From assembly GCA_963811255.1 (NCBI GenBank), contig CAWEQI010000003.1:372001-436000 (forward strand): a stretch of 64,000 bases of DNA, written 5' to 3'. The DNA is from Croceibacterium_B sp963811255. Lineage in GTDB: Bacteria > Pseudomonadota > Alphaproteobacteria > Sphingomonadales > Sphingomonadaceae. The notes beneath the pieces were generated by a model that saw only the letters and a list, made by a program, of their open reading frames with translations, did no database searches and was not told where the DNA came from. A program made the translations under genes and the position numbers. How positions within the stretch are numbered: position 1 is the first letter of the stretch; each line of letters starts with the position of its first letter. Of this stretch, positions 26,232 to 34,335 are shown one piece after another.

Positions 26232-27575
26232 ATGCTCTACGATCAACGTCATTCGAATCTCAGGCTGCGTATCGACTATCTCGCGCCCGAACTCCTGGTG
26301 TCGAGCAAGCTCCATCCCCGGGTTCACAGTCCACGCCAGCTCAAGGCGCTAGCGAAGTCGATCGATACCTTTGGCTTCGTCGCGCCTGTGATCGCAGATG
26401 AGAACAATGTGCTGATCGCGGGTGACGCACGCGTCGAGGCGGCAAAGAAGATCGGTCTAGCCGAGGTCCCGGTGGTCCGCATCGAACATCTCGACGAGAA
26501 CCAGAAGCGCGCGCTGATGATCGCCGACAACAGGTTGACCGACATGTCGACCTGGGATGAGACTCTACTTGCCGAGAATCTCCGCCTGCTGACCGAGGTC
26601 GACCTCGACTTCGACATCGAGGCAACCGGCTTCACCATGGGCGAGATCGATCTGCGCATCGAGGCTCTCGATGCGGACGCCGACGAAGATCCCGATGACG
26701 CCGAGCCCGAGGACATTCGAGGCCCGGTCGTGAACGAGATTGGCGACCTGTGGCAGCTCGGCCAACACCGGCTGCTGTGCGGCGATGCGCTCAAGGCCGA
26801 CAACTGGGTTCGGCTCATGGCCGGGAAGAAGGCTGCCATGACGTGTAGCGATTTTCCGTACAACCAAAGGGTGAACGGCCATGTATCGGGTCTCGGCAAA
26901 GTCCGGCACGCCGAGTTCCCGATGGCGTCCGGCGAGATGAACAAGGCTGAGTTCACCGCCTTTCTCGAAACAGCCTTCCGACACATCGCGCAGCACAGTA
27001 AGGCAGGCTCACTGCATTATGTCTTCATTGACTGGCCGCACCTAGGTGAGATGCAGCGCGCCGGCGATGCGGTTTTTTCCGAGCTCAAGAATGTCTGCGT
27101 GTGGTCCAAGGACCGGGCCGGGATGGGCTCGCTCTATCGCTCGCAGCACGAATTGATTTTCGTGTGGAAGGCCGGGCACGGGCGCCACCGCAACAATGTC
27201 GAGCTGGGTCGCAACGGCCGCAACCGCAGCAACATCTGGCAGTACCCCGCCATCGGCACCTTCCGCCATTCCGACGAGGGTGATCTGCTGCGGCTCCATT
27301 GCACGGTCAAACCCGCAAGAATGATCGCCGATGCCATTCTCGACGTCACCGCCCGGGGGGACATCGTTCTCGACCCCTTCCTCGGCTCGGGCACCACGAT
27401 CATCGCCGCCGAGCGCGTTGGCCGCCGAGCCTACGGCATGGAACTCGATCCGGTGCACGCCGATACGACCATTCGCCGGTTCGAACGGCATAGCGGCGAG
27501 GCTGCAGTCCATCTCACCACCGGCCGCACGTTCGCCGAAATCGCCGGTGAGCGCGCCCTCCAAGGGGAGGACTGA
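26232..27575 (+). CDS. ParB-domain/DNA methyltransferase fusion
   Basis: Residues 20-130 form a ParB/sulfiredoxin-like domain (SPRQLKALAKSIDTFGFVAPVIADENNVLIAGDARVEAAK). The C-terminal part is a beta-class N6-adenine/N4-cytosine methyltransferase, with the catalytic motif first (CSDFPYNQRV) and the SAM motif last (DIVLDPFLGSGTT). The catalytic motif reads DFPY where DPPY is usual. Such fusions occur in phages and integrated elements of alphaproteobacteria. GGAGG stands just before the ATG. Confidence 0.88.
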   Translation: MLYDQRHSNLRLRIDYLAPELLVSSKLHPRVHSPRQLKALAKSIDTFGFVAPVIADENNVLIAGDARVEAAKKIGLAEVPVVRIEHLDENQKRALMIADNRLTDMSTWDETLLAENLRLLTEVDLDFDIEATGFTMGEIDLRIEALDADADEDPDDAEPEDIRGPVVNEIGDLWQLGQHRLLCGDALKADNWVRLMAGKKAAMTCSDFPYNQRVNGHVSGLGKVRHAEFPMASGEMNKAEFTAFLETAFRHIAQHSKAGSLHYVFIDWPHLGEMQRAGDAVFSELKNVCVWSKDRAGMGSLYRSQHELIFVWKAGHGRHRNNVELGRNGRNRSNIWQYPAIGTFRHSDEGDLLRLHCTVKPARMIADAILDVTARGDIVLDPFLGSGTTIIAAERVGRRAYGMELDPVHADTTIRRFERHSGEAAVHLTTGRTFAEIAGERALQGED

Positions 27576-27577
27576 TC

Positions 27578-27940
27578 ATGAGCAAGCGCGAATACACGGT
27601 GGGCCATGGCAAGCCGCCTGCCCACTCCCGCTGGCGAAAGGGGCAGTCCGGAAATCCATCCGGCGGCCGCAAATCCCAAGCTACTCCTTTACAATATCTC
27701 GACAGCATTCTCGCTGAAATGGTGACCGTCAACGAGGGCGGGAAACCTCGAAAGATATGCAAGTTGGAGGCGTTTGTTCGGCTGCTCGTGCACGGCGCCC
27801 TCAACGGCGATAAGCAGTGCATGAAGATTTTGATCGAACTGCTGCGCGAACTCGAAAAGGCGAAGGACGAGCCGCGCTCGCAGAACGAAATCATTGCCTC
27901 GGTTTTGATGCGCCTCTCATATCAGGATTGGCAACTCTAG
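27578..27940 (+). CDS. DUF5681 domain protein
   Basis: A 120-residue protein with the DUF5681 start: VGHGKPPAHSRWRKGQSGNPSGGRKSQ. Two bases separate it from the methyltransferase gene. DUF5681 genes are mostly phage- or island-borne and often neighbour ParB-methyltransferase fusions. No activity is known. Confidence 0.85.
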   Translation: MSKREYTVGHGKPPAHSRWRKGQSGNPSGGRKSQATPLQYLDSILAEMVTVNEGGKPRKICKLEAFVRLLVHGALNGDKQCMKILIELLRELEKAKDEPRSQNEIIASVLMRLSYQDWQL

Positions 27941-28050
27941 CAGATGGGCCGACACGGTATTTGCCCCCCTTCTGCTCGATCAATGCCTCGCGCCGCGCCT
28001 GAGAGACCCCACCTCTTCCTCCGTGTGCATCGCGTAGCCTCCAGATTGAA

Positions 28051-29247
28051 ATGTTAAAGGTCTGTGCCGAGTACCAAATGGCCATATTAAGTCGCTCAGA
28101 AGACGCCGCATCCGTCACTCGCGAGGAGCTCTATCGGTTGGTTTGGGACCAACCGATGATCCACATCGCCGCCGGCTTCGGCATCAGCGGCAACGGCCTT
28201 GCAAAGGCTTGTCGCAAGCTCGACGTCCCCTATCCACCGCGCGGCTACTGGGCCAGGCTAGCGGTCGGCAAGGCTCCACCTGCGACGCCTCTGCCTCCAC
28301 AAAGACCCTCAAGCCCGAACGAGGTAACGATCCGGCGGACTCCTTCTGCATCGGACGCGGGGCCAAGCAATCCATGGCGCGAAGCGTTCGATGAGGCGCG
28401 CGAGCGCCACGCCAAGATTAAGGTTCCGGAACGGCTCGCCCAGCCGCATCCTTTGATCGCGGAGTGGCTTAGTGAGAAAAGGCGCCGACAAGAGGCAGCC
28501 CGGCATGAGCGCGACCCCTGGCGCCGCGAATTCTTGCACGAACCGGACCTTACGCCCAGCGAACGGCGCCAGCACCGGCTTTTGCACGCGCTGTTCCAGG
28601 CGCTCGAGCAGGAGGGCGGCAAAGTCATCCAGTCCGACCGCCGCGCACTTCATTATGCGCGCGACGGCGAGAAGATCGCGTTCCAACTGCGCGAGAAGCT
28701 CAGGCAGGAGAAGCGCCCGCTGACCGAGAGCGAGAAGGAGTGGAACTTTTCGCCAGGCAAAGACTGGCGGCACGAACTGGTGCCCACGGGCAAGGTGGTG
28801 TTCGCCTTCAAGACATGGTTGCCCGCCGGCCTGCGGCAGGATTGGCTTGAGACGGATACCAAGCCGATGGAGACGCTGCTGCCGGGTGTCGTCGCCACGT
28901 TCTGCGCGGCCATCCCCGCGCTGGCCGCGCGACGTCGGGAGCGGGCGGAAGCGGCCCAGCGGTGGGAGGACGCGGCGCGGCGGCGGCGGGAGGAGGAACG
29001 GGCCCGCCTGCTCAATGAGGCGCGTTGGCGACAGTTTGTTGCGCTTGCGGGAGCCGCGCGGGAGGCCGACCTCGCGCGCGCGTTCCTCGCCAAGCTAAAA
29101 GCGTCGGCCGCGCGCGAGAGCGAGGGCCAAGTGGTGGCGGAGTGGATCGCGTGGGCCGAGGCTGAACTCGCCGCGCGCGATCCGCTCGGAGCGTCCGTCG
29201 CCGAGGTGTTGGGGTCGCTCGAGCGTGTTGATCGTCCGGGCGGTTAG
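28051..29247 (+). CDS. hypothetical protein with N-terminal HTH-like segment
   Basis: A 398-residue protein. The N-terminal segment (REELYRLVWDQPMIHIAAGFGISGNGLAKACRKLDVPYPPRGYWARLAVGK) looks like a DNA-binding helix-turn-helix found in many island proteins. The rest is a long charged helical region (about 130-390) rich in Arg, Glu and Ala. The start is uncertain: ATG 28051 or ATG 28078. The function is unknown. Confidence 0.65.
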   Translation: MLKVCAEYQMAILSRSEDAASVTREELYRLVWDQPMIHIAAGFGISGNGLAKACRKLDVPYPPRGYWARLAVGKAPPATPLPPQRPSSPNEVTIRRTPSASDAGPSNPWREAFDEARERHAKIKVPERLAQPHPLIAEWLSEKRRRQEAARHERDPWRREFLHEPDLTPSERRQHRLLHALFQALEQEGGKVIQSDRRALHYARDGEKIAFQLREKLRQEKRPLTESEKEWNFSPGKDWRHELVPTGKVVFAFKTWLPAGLRQDWLETDTKPMETLLPGVVATFCAAIPALAARRRERAEAAQRWEDAARRRREEERARLLNEARWRQFVALAGAAREADLARAFLAKLKASAARESEGQVVAEWIAWAEAELAARDPLGASVAEVLGSLERVDRPGG

Positions 29248-29360
29248 GCGTTCAGCCGGCTTGACGCTGCTCGGTGCAGCGCCTTCGGGGCGGGGCGCTC
29301 AGCGCGCGGCGCGGAGCCGACAACCGACGTTATGTTCAATTCGCGCGTTCGAATAACCAA

Positions 29361-29510
29361 ATGACGATATCTATCTTTCCTACACGTGCCAATATGGTTA
29401 TATGGTCGCGCATGCCGTCCATGCTCGCCGACCCGCTCTGGCTCACCGCGCTCGCTTCGCTCATCGCCAGCCTATCATCGCTGATCTGGGCTGTGCGTCG
29501 CAAGCGCTAG
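29361..29510 (+). CDS. small hydrophobic protein with basic tail
   Basis: A 49-residue peptide ending in one membrane span, LWLTALASLIASLSSLIWAV, and a cationic tail RRKR. A diverged copy of the span-coding region lies at 31693-31748. The size and shape resemble small membrane peptides (including type I toxins), but nothing more specific is supported. The start could be as late as 29413. Confidence 0.45.
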   Translation: MTISIFPTRANMVIWSRMPSMLADPLWLTALASLIASLSSLIWAVRRKR

Positions 29511-29629
29511 CCCACGAATTCCTAGGCGAGATCGCTCGATCGCAACGCAGCGAGCCGCGCGCCGCGGCGTGAGGGCTAGCGCTGGAAATTCAGCATGATA
29601 TCGTTCCCTAGCGTTCGAAGGGGGACCCT

Positions 29630-30370
29630 ATGAGCATCGCTATCCCGTTCACCAGTTTGGCCCTTGTCCCGCATGCCGCCGGGGGGGCGATTTTGCGCGG
29701 CGCCGAGGGCTACATTGCTAGCACCTACGTTCCCGCCGGGGTCGTTAATGCCTTTGCGACCGCGGGAAGCGCTCTCCACGCGATGGGAAGTTCCACCGTT
29801 GCAATAGCATCAGCAAATCCCATTCTGACTGGAACGCTCGTCGTCGCCGTGGTCGTCGCAGGCACTTACTGCTTCCTCAATGGTGTACCCGCCCCGGTGG
29901 CGGAAACCCTCATTCACGCGGGGCTAGCGAGCCCCACCGAGAAGGGATTGGCGGTGCTCATTCCCAAACTCGCCACCGCGCTCGTTCTGCTGGGAGCCGC
30001 GGGATATGTTGCCTACCGCTTCTACGTGAATTTCGCGGAACTGTGGGCTGACCGAGACGTCGCGGAGACTTGGCGAATGGACTCGGAATCTGCTGCACGC
30101 GAAGAGTTGATTCGCTCGTTTGGCGCAGAGTTGTGGTCGACGGTCGGCGAAGCTGTCTGGGCTACAAAAGCCGATGTGGCTCATACTTTGGTGGCGATCG
30201 CCGAGCGGGCGTTAGGGTACGCATCGGATGCAGCGAGCGCGGTCTCCAGCGGCGCCTATGCGGCGTATGATGTGGCATGGTCCGGTTCTGGTGAAGCGCT
30301 GAAGCGGACGCGTTCGATCCTATCGGCGATCTGGGGTTGGGCAAGCAATGTCCGGTTTCGCCGAACTTAG
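29630..30370 (+). CDS. hypothetical membrane protein, first of a three-gene unit
   Basis: A 246-residue protein with two or three hydrophobic stretches: about 61-82 (ANPILTGTLVVAVVVAGTYCF) and 103-128 (LAVLIPKLATALVLLGAAGYVAYRF). The C-terminal half is helical and ends in RFRRT. The stop lies inside the following nuclease gene (23-base overlap), so the genes are probably cotranslated. No family is recognised. Confidence 0.65.
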   Translation: MSIAIPFTSLALVPHAAGGAILRGAEGYIASTYVPAGVVNAFATAGSALHAMGSSTVAIASANPILTGTLVVAVVVAGTYCFLNGVPAPVAETLIHAGLASPTEKGLAVLIPKLATALVLLGAAGYVAYRFYVNFAELWADRDVAETWRMDSESAAREELIRSFGAELWSTVGEAVWATKADVAHTLVAIAERALGYASDAASAVSSGAYAAYDVAWSGSGEALKRTRSILSAIWGWASNVRFRRT

Positions 30371-31055
30371 GCCCCCGTGGCCGCTGCGGCTTAACCGGGC
30401 CGAGTTGGATTGGTTTGCCCATCAAACGGATCCGACCCTCGTCTTGCGTGACCGCTGCCGGCTCGGGGCTTGGGAATCCTGCCGAAACGCCATCGACCAG
30501 TTGTACGAACTCCACCGGACCGTCCATTTTCTCAAACATCCGCAAGGCGTCTTTCCGCACCTAAGGGAGACCCAGATCACAAAGGCGCTCCAAGCCTTCT
30601 TAGAGAATTCATCAGTACGAAAGCTGGAGCGCTGTCAGTCCCTGTTCGACGCGCTCGCCGGAGGGGACGGGCCACGACTTAAGTCTGTCGAGAAGATCCG
30701 CGCCGATGACCAAGGGACGAGAATGGATCTGGCGGTCCATTGCCGTGACACTCAGGACGAACCCTGCTGTCTCGTCATCGAAGCTAAGCTTGAAGCGCCG
30801 CTGTCACCGAAGCAGTTGCCGGGATATCGCGAAGAACTCAGAAACTATAAGCCCGGCAATCTCCATCTTTGGGTGATTGCGAAAACGCAGTCGAATAGCA
30901 TCGCCGAAAACCTTCGGCTTCGCAAAAACAAGGAATGGAAGTTTTTGACATGGCACCGATTGCTCATTCGTTGGCAGGCGTCACTTCCGGAAGAGCCGGG
31001 GCCTGACGCAATGTCTTTGCTTAGCGAGATTTGGAAACGCACCGATGGGCACTGA
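30348..31055 (+). CDS. PD-(D/E)XK nuclease family protein
   Basis: A 235-residue protein with the restriction-endonuclease-like core. Visible are an upstream Glu in HLRETQITKALQAFL, the catalytic Asp (D127) in RMDLAVH, and the E145-x-K147 pair in CCLVIEAKLEAPLSPKQLPGY. This is the order in the PDDEXK_4-like group, in which Gln-Leu-x-x-Tyr follows the active site. It sits between a membrane protein and an unknown protein in overlapping genes, which suggests a defence or toxin role. Confidence 0.8.
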   Translation: MSGFAELRPPWPLRLNRAELDWFAHQTDPTLVLRDRCRLGAWESCRNAIDQLYELHRTVHFLKHPQGVFPHLRETQITKALQAFLENSSVRKLERCQSLFDALAGGDGPRLKSVEKIRADDQGTRMDLAVHCRDTQDEPCCLVIEAKLEAPLSPKQLPGYREELRNYKPGNLHLWVIAKTQSNSIAENLRLRKNKEWKFLTWHRLLIRWQASLPEEPGPDAMSLLSEIWKRTDGH

Positions 31056-31665
31056 CATTCTAATTCCAGAAAGCGTGCGAGATTACTTATACGACGGCAG
31101 CGTTCGGCGCGCTATCAACCAGCTACTGTCGACCCCCTCGGACGCAATCCTTGAAGGCTTAGACTGGCCGGAGCTCGATCGCTTCTACCGCGCGCAACTC
31201 GCCGCGCGACAGTTCGAAGCTGAGTGGTCTATCTTCGCTCTCGAGGTCTGGAACCTCATTTGGGGCGGGCTCTTTGAAGGCTGGGAGCCGCTCACTCCGG
31301 ACGCACAAATGGACGAGTTTGGCGCCCAGCTGAATGTCTCAGGCCACGTCGAAGTCGGGGGCATTCCCCCGCTGTTTTTCTATCGGGTCTTCACAAAGGC
31401 AGGATCAACCTTTTGGGGCGGAGTGGAGGGATACCCCGAGCAAGGTCTCAGGGTGATGTGGTCGTGGTCCCTGACTCGGGCCGACCCGAGATACAAGGAT
31501 CTAGCCCCCACCCCTAACAAGGATCGTAATTGGGTGCCCACGGTTCCCGTCGTGCTAGAGGATCCTACTGCGGATTTGAGTGCGCTTCGAGCCCTGGCCC
31601 AGAATGCGATCGCATTGACGAACGAGACCCTCGATGGGGCCCGGAACACATCTAAGGTGCCCTAG
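31045..31665 (+). CDS. hypothetical protein cotranscribed with the nuclease
   Basis: A 206-residue, acidic protein with many Trp residues (VWNLIWGGLFEGWEPL). It overlaps the nuclease gene by 11 bases. It has no signal peptide or membrane span. It could be an immunity or partner protein by position, but that is inference only. I recognise no domain. Confidence 0.6.
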   Translation: MGTDILIPESVRDYLYDGSVRRAINQLLSTPSDAILEGLDWPELDRFYRAQLAARQFEAEWSIFALEVWNLIWGGLFEGWEPLTPDAQMDEFGAQLNVSGHVEVGGIPPLFFYRVFTKAGSTFWGGVEGYPEQGLRVMWSWSLTRADPRYKDLAPTPNKDRNWVPTVPVVLEDPTADLSALRALAQNAIALTNETLDGARNTSKVP

Positions 31666-31692
31666 ACCGCGACAGCACGAGCGCAGATCGAA

Positions 31693-31748
31693 CTCTGGCT
31701 CAGCGCGTTCGCCTCGCTCGCCGCCAACCTGTCATCGCTGATCTGGGC
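31693..31748 (+). repeat. diverged copy of the small membrane peptide coding segment
   Basis: These 56 bases match 29436-29491 at most positions: both read CTCTGGCTCA, then end TCATCGCTGATCTGGGC. Translated, the copy gives LWLSAFASLAANLSSLIWA against LWLTALASLIASLSSLIWA. It has no good start codon and runs into the HD gene on the other strand, so it is a remnant or duplication scar. Confidence 0.7.
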
Positions 31749-31762
31749 GCGATCGGCCAGCT

Positions 31763-32443
31763 TCACGCGTCGCACAACGAGCGCACCCACTCGTCAAAGG
31801 GGTCTTTTTCGACAAAGGCTTCGAGTTGCACCACGGCGCCTTCGAGGCGCCGCTCGAGGGCTGAGGGCACTTTGTCCCGCAGGCCCGCCAGGACCGCGCT
31901 GTAGTACGCCACCACCTGCTCAGCAGGCTTGCCAAAGCGGTCCCACACGGGCGTCGCGCCGATAGCTCGCGCCTCTTGTTCGTCGGCGAGGATGGCGAGC
32001 GCGTTGTGCAGCTTGTCACAGGCGGACACCAGGCAAGCCTCGGGGGTCTTGTGGGCGAGTTGCGCCACGTACGCGCGCTTGCGCTCGATCCAGGGCGCTT
32101 TGACCGTCTTGTCGGCCGAAAACGAGTCGGAGCATTCCGCGACGATATCCGCGATCCGATCTCCGAAGTGGCGACGGATGCGTTGCAGCAAGTGGTCTCC
32201 CCCGGCATCCTCGACCGCGTCGTGGAGCAACGCGGCGATGACCGTGTCCTCGTCGGCGCCGTATTCCATCGCCAGACTGGCAACGGCCATCAGGTGGCTG
32301 AGGTAGGGAACCCGCGTACCTTTGCGCGACTGCTCAGCGTGAAGATCGGATGCCCAGCTGAATGCGTTGGTAAGGCGCTCGCTGTGCAGAATTTGCCCTG
32401 GCCTGCGCTCATCAAGCTCGGTTCGATCCCGACCATTGCTCAT
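31763..32443 (-). CDS. HD-domain hydrolase, small alarmone hydrolase-like
   Basis: A 226-residue protein with the RelA/SpoT-type HD pattern: H35 (WASDLHAEQSRKGTRVPYLSHL), H74-D75 in ALLHDAVEDAG, and D143 in LVSACDKLHNAL. No synthetase or TGS/ACT domain is present, so it may hydrolyse (p)ppGpp or a related nucleotide. It is alone on the minus strand within the accessory region. Confidence 0.82.
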   Translation of the reverse strand: MSNGRDRTELDERRPGQILHSERLTNAFSWASDLHAEQSRKGTRVPYLSHLMAVASLAMEYGADEDTVIAALLHDAVEDAGGDHLLQRIRRHFGDRIADIVAECSDSFSADKTVKAPWIERKRAYVAQLAHKTPEACLVSACDKLHNALAILADEQEARAIGATPVWDRFGKPAEQVVAYYSAVLAGLRDKVPSALERRLEGAVVQLEAFVEKDPFDEWVRSLCDA

Positions 32444-32705
32444 TGTTGACCCCCTCCTCGTGAACTCAACCTAGACATCTCACCGAAAATGCCGCGCGCC
32501 AAGAGCCTGGAGCAGGAGGGTACCAGAAAAACAACCTGCACACAGGAACTTACCGCTCACCCGAGCCCGCGCGCCGACAGCTCGGCCGCGGCGTTCGAAG
32601 CCGGTTCGCGCGTTCCGTGGCCCAGGTGTCACGCTACCAAGGAACCCGCTCGCCAAGACCCCTGCGCGACTTGCAGACGCTGGTGGCGTCCGGCACACAC
32701 GCGCA

Positions 32706-33215
32706 ATGCTCAAGACGTTCGATGTTGACGCGCTGCTGGCGGCGCTACCCCGCCGGTCAGTGCGGCCCCTACCTGCTGGGGTTGTCGTGCGGCGCGTGGC
32801 CGCTCGTCCGGCGGTTGAGGCGTCCGCTCTGGGTGAAAAGGGCCAATATAACGGATTCTCCGGGCGCGAACGCGACAGGACGGCAAATCTCTCGAAGTGG
32901 CTCGCGCAACAGGGCTGCGTCGAACGCCCGCCGCTCTGCAACATCTGCAGCGCGCCCGCCGATGATGAGCACGCCGAAAACTACTACGATTTGGCGTCGT
33001 GGATCGGCTTGTGCTCGGGCTGCCACCGCACCTTGTTGCACGGCCGATTCACCCGGCCCGCTCGCTGGCGCGAACTGTTGGATAAGCACGAGGTGCCGGC
33101 GAGCCATTGGGCGAACCTGGTCAGCGACGAGCCGTTCGACCTCGCCGGGCTGCTGCGACAGCGCGGTATTCGCGAACCGGTGAAGCTCGATTTCCAGACG
33201 CATGGCGAGCCATGA
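32706..33215 (+). CDS. HNH-like zinc-binding protein
   Basis: A 169-residue protein with a central zinc-finger pair, CNIC (78-81) and CSGCH (103-107), spaced by about 20 residues containing DDEHAE. This is reminiscent of HNH endonuclease folds, although a clean HNH triad cannot be traced. The stop overlaps the start of the next nuclease gene (ATGA). About 260 bases upstream (32444-32705) hold no gene I can support. Confidence 0.6.
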   Translation: MLKTFDVDALLAALPRRSVRPLPAGVVVRRVAARPAVEASALGEKGQYNGFSGRERDRTANLSKWLAQQGCVERPPLCNICSAPADDEHAENYYDLASWIGLCSGCHRTLLHGRFTRPARWRELLDKHEVPASHWANLVSDEPFDLAGLLRQRGIREPVKLDFQTHGEP

Positions 33216-34009
33216 CAGAGAGCCACGATGCCGGCGAACAGCCGATCTTGATGGAACCGTCGTTGTTCTTGCCCGGTGTTCCAGTCGAGCATGTCCTCGA
33301 CCGCGTTCGCGACGCGGGCGGAAACGAGATTGAATCCGGCAAGCTCGCCAGCCCCGAAAGCTCAGCCGCGCTGGCGATCAACTGCTTTGGCTGGTTCATT
33401 CCGCGGCCCGAATTGCTGCCGCCCTTGCCCGGGTTCGAAGGCGCGGGAACCGCGCAGTTGGTCGACGTCGAGTTTTGCGCCCGCTTTCCCTGGTCGGGTG
33501 GCCGACACCCTTGGCTCGATGCGGTCGTTCAGACCGCGACGACGCTTATCGGAATCGAAAGCAAGCGCTTCGAACCTTTTCGCGACAAGAAGACGGTGAA
33601 CTTGTCGGAGGCCTACGACCGAAAGGTCTGGGGCGAAAACATGCGCGGCTTCGAAGCGATGCGCGATCGCCTGCGCAGCGGGGACGAGCGCTTCACGTAT
33701 TTGGATGCGGCCCAATTGGTGAAGCACGCGTTTGGCCTGGTCACGGTTGGCCGCCGCCGTCAGCTGAAACCCGGGCTGCTCTACATCTACGCCGAGCCCA
33801 CTGTTAGAGGTGACCGGATCATCCCAGCGGACGACGTGCAGGGGCACCGCCAGGAGGTAGCAAGGTTTGCAACCGAAGTTGCTGGCGACGAGGTCGCCTT
33901 CCACGCGTGCAGTTATGGTGAGTGGCTGGGGGCGTGGAACAGCCATGACACCGGCCTTGCACAACATCGGGCGGCGTTGCTGGCCCGGTTCCGTCCTACG
34001 GCCGAATGA
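33212..34009 (+). CDS. restriction endonuclease-like (PD-(D/E)XK) protein
   Basis: A 265-residue protein. The segment GKLASPESSAALAINCFGWF precedes an active-site-like HPWLDAVVQTATTLIGIESKRFEPFRDKK, with D103 and E116-x-K118. The layout matches a group of restriction-endonuclease-like proteins whose target is unknown. It is coupled to the HNH-like gene by ATGA, suggesting a two-protein nuclease unit. The start at 33212 is favoured over the in-frame 33107. Confidence 0.72.
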   Translation: MTESHDAGEQPILMEPSLFLPGVPVEHVLDRVRDAGGNEIESGKLASPESSAALAINCFGWFIPRPELLPPLPGFEGAGTAQLVDVEFCARFPWSGGRHPWLDAVVQTATTLIGIESKRFEPFRDKKTVNLSEAYDRKVWGENMRGFEAMRDRLRSGDERFTYLDAAQLVKHAFGLVTVGRRRQLKPGLLYIYAEPTVRGDRIIPADDVQGHRQEVARFATEVAGDEVAFHACSYGEWLGAWNSHDTGLAQHRAALLARFRPTAE

Positions 34010-34335
34010 CCTGCCGTTTCGCCGCAAGCAAACCGTTAAGGTCTTGCTGCGGGCGTCGAGGGATAATCGGCAGTTTTGACCCTGATGGGCGCGATCGGTG
34101 AAGGTAGTATTCGCACGCCCTTCTTCGGCCCAGCCCAAGCGCGTAGGTTGAGCCTGGCGGCAAGACAAAGCTAAGCGCGCGCCGGATCAACCGCTATTAA
34201 CAGCACTAATTTCGAAAAACCGTCCTCTACGGCCTAGCATTAAATCGGGGAAAACGACGCAGAATCCGCCACATTAATGTGGATAGTGCGAGTCAAATCG
34301 AGCTACATCGGGTTACCGAAACACGGGTAACCGGC
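34010..34335. other. gap of about 325 bases before the Dpd-like operon
   Basis: No reading frame here is convincing on either strand. The stretch becomes AT-rich near 34190-34280 (TATTAACAGCACTAATTTCG and onward), where the promoter of the following long operon is the best guess. I cannot identify a specific -35/-10 pair with confidence. Confidence 0.4.

Noticed and set aside
32489..32728. 79-codon plus-strand frame before the HNH-like gene
   Set aside because: No ribosome site or recognisable features; it overlaps low-complexity GC sequence.
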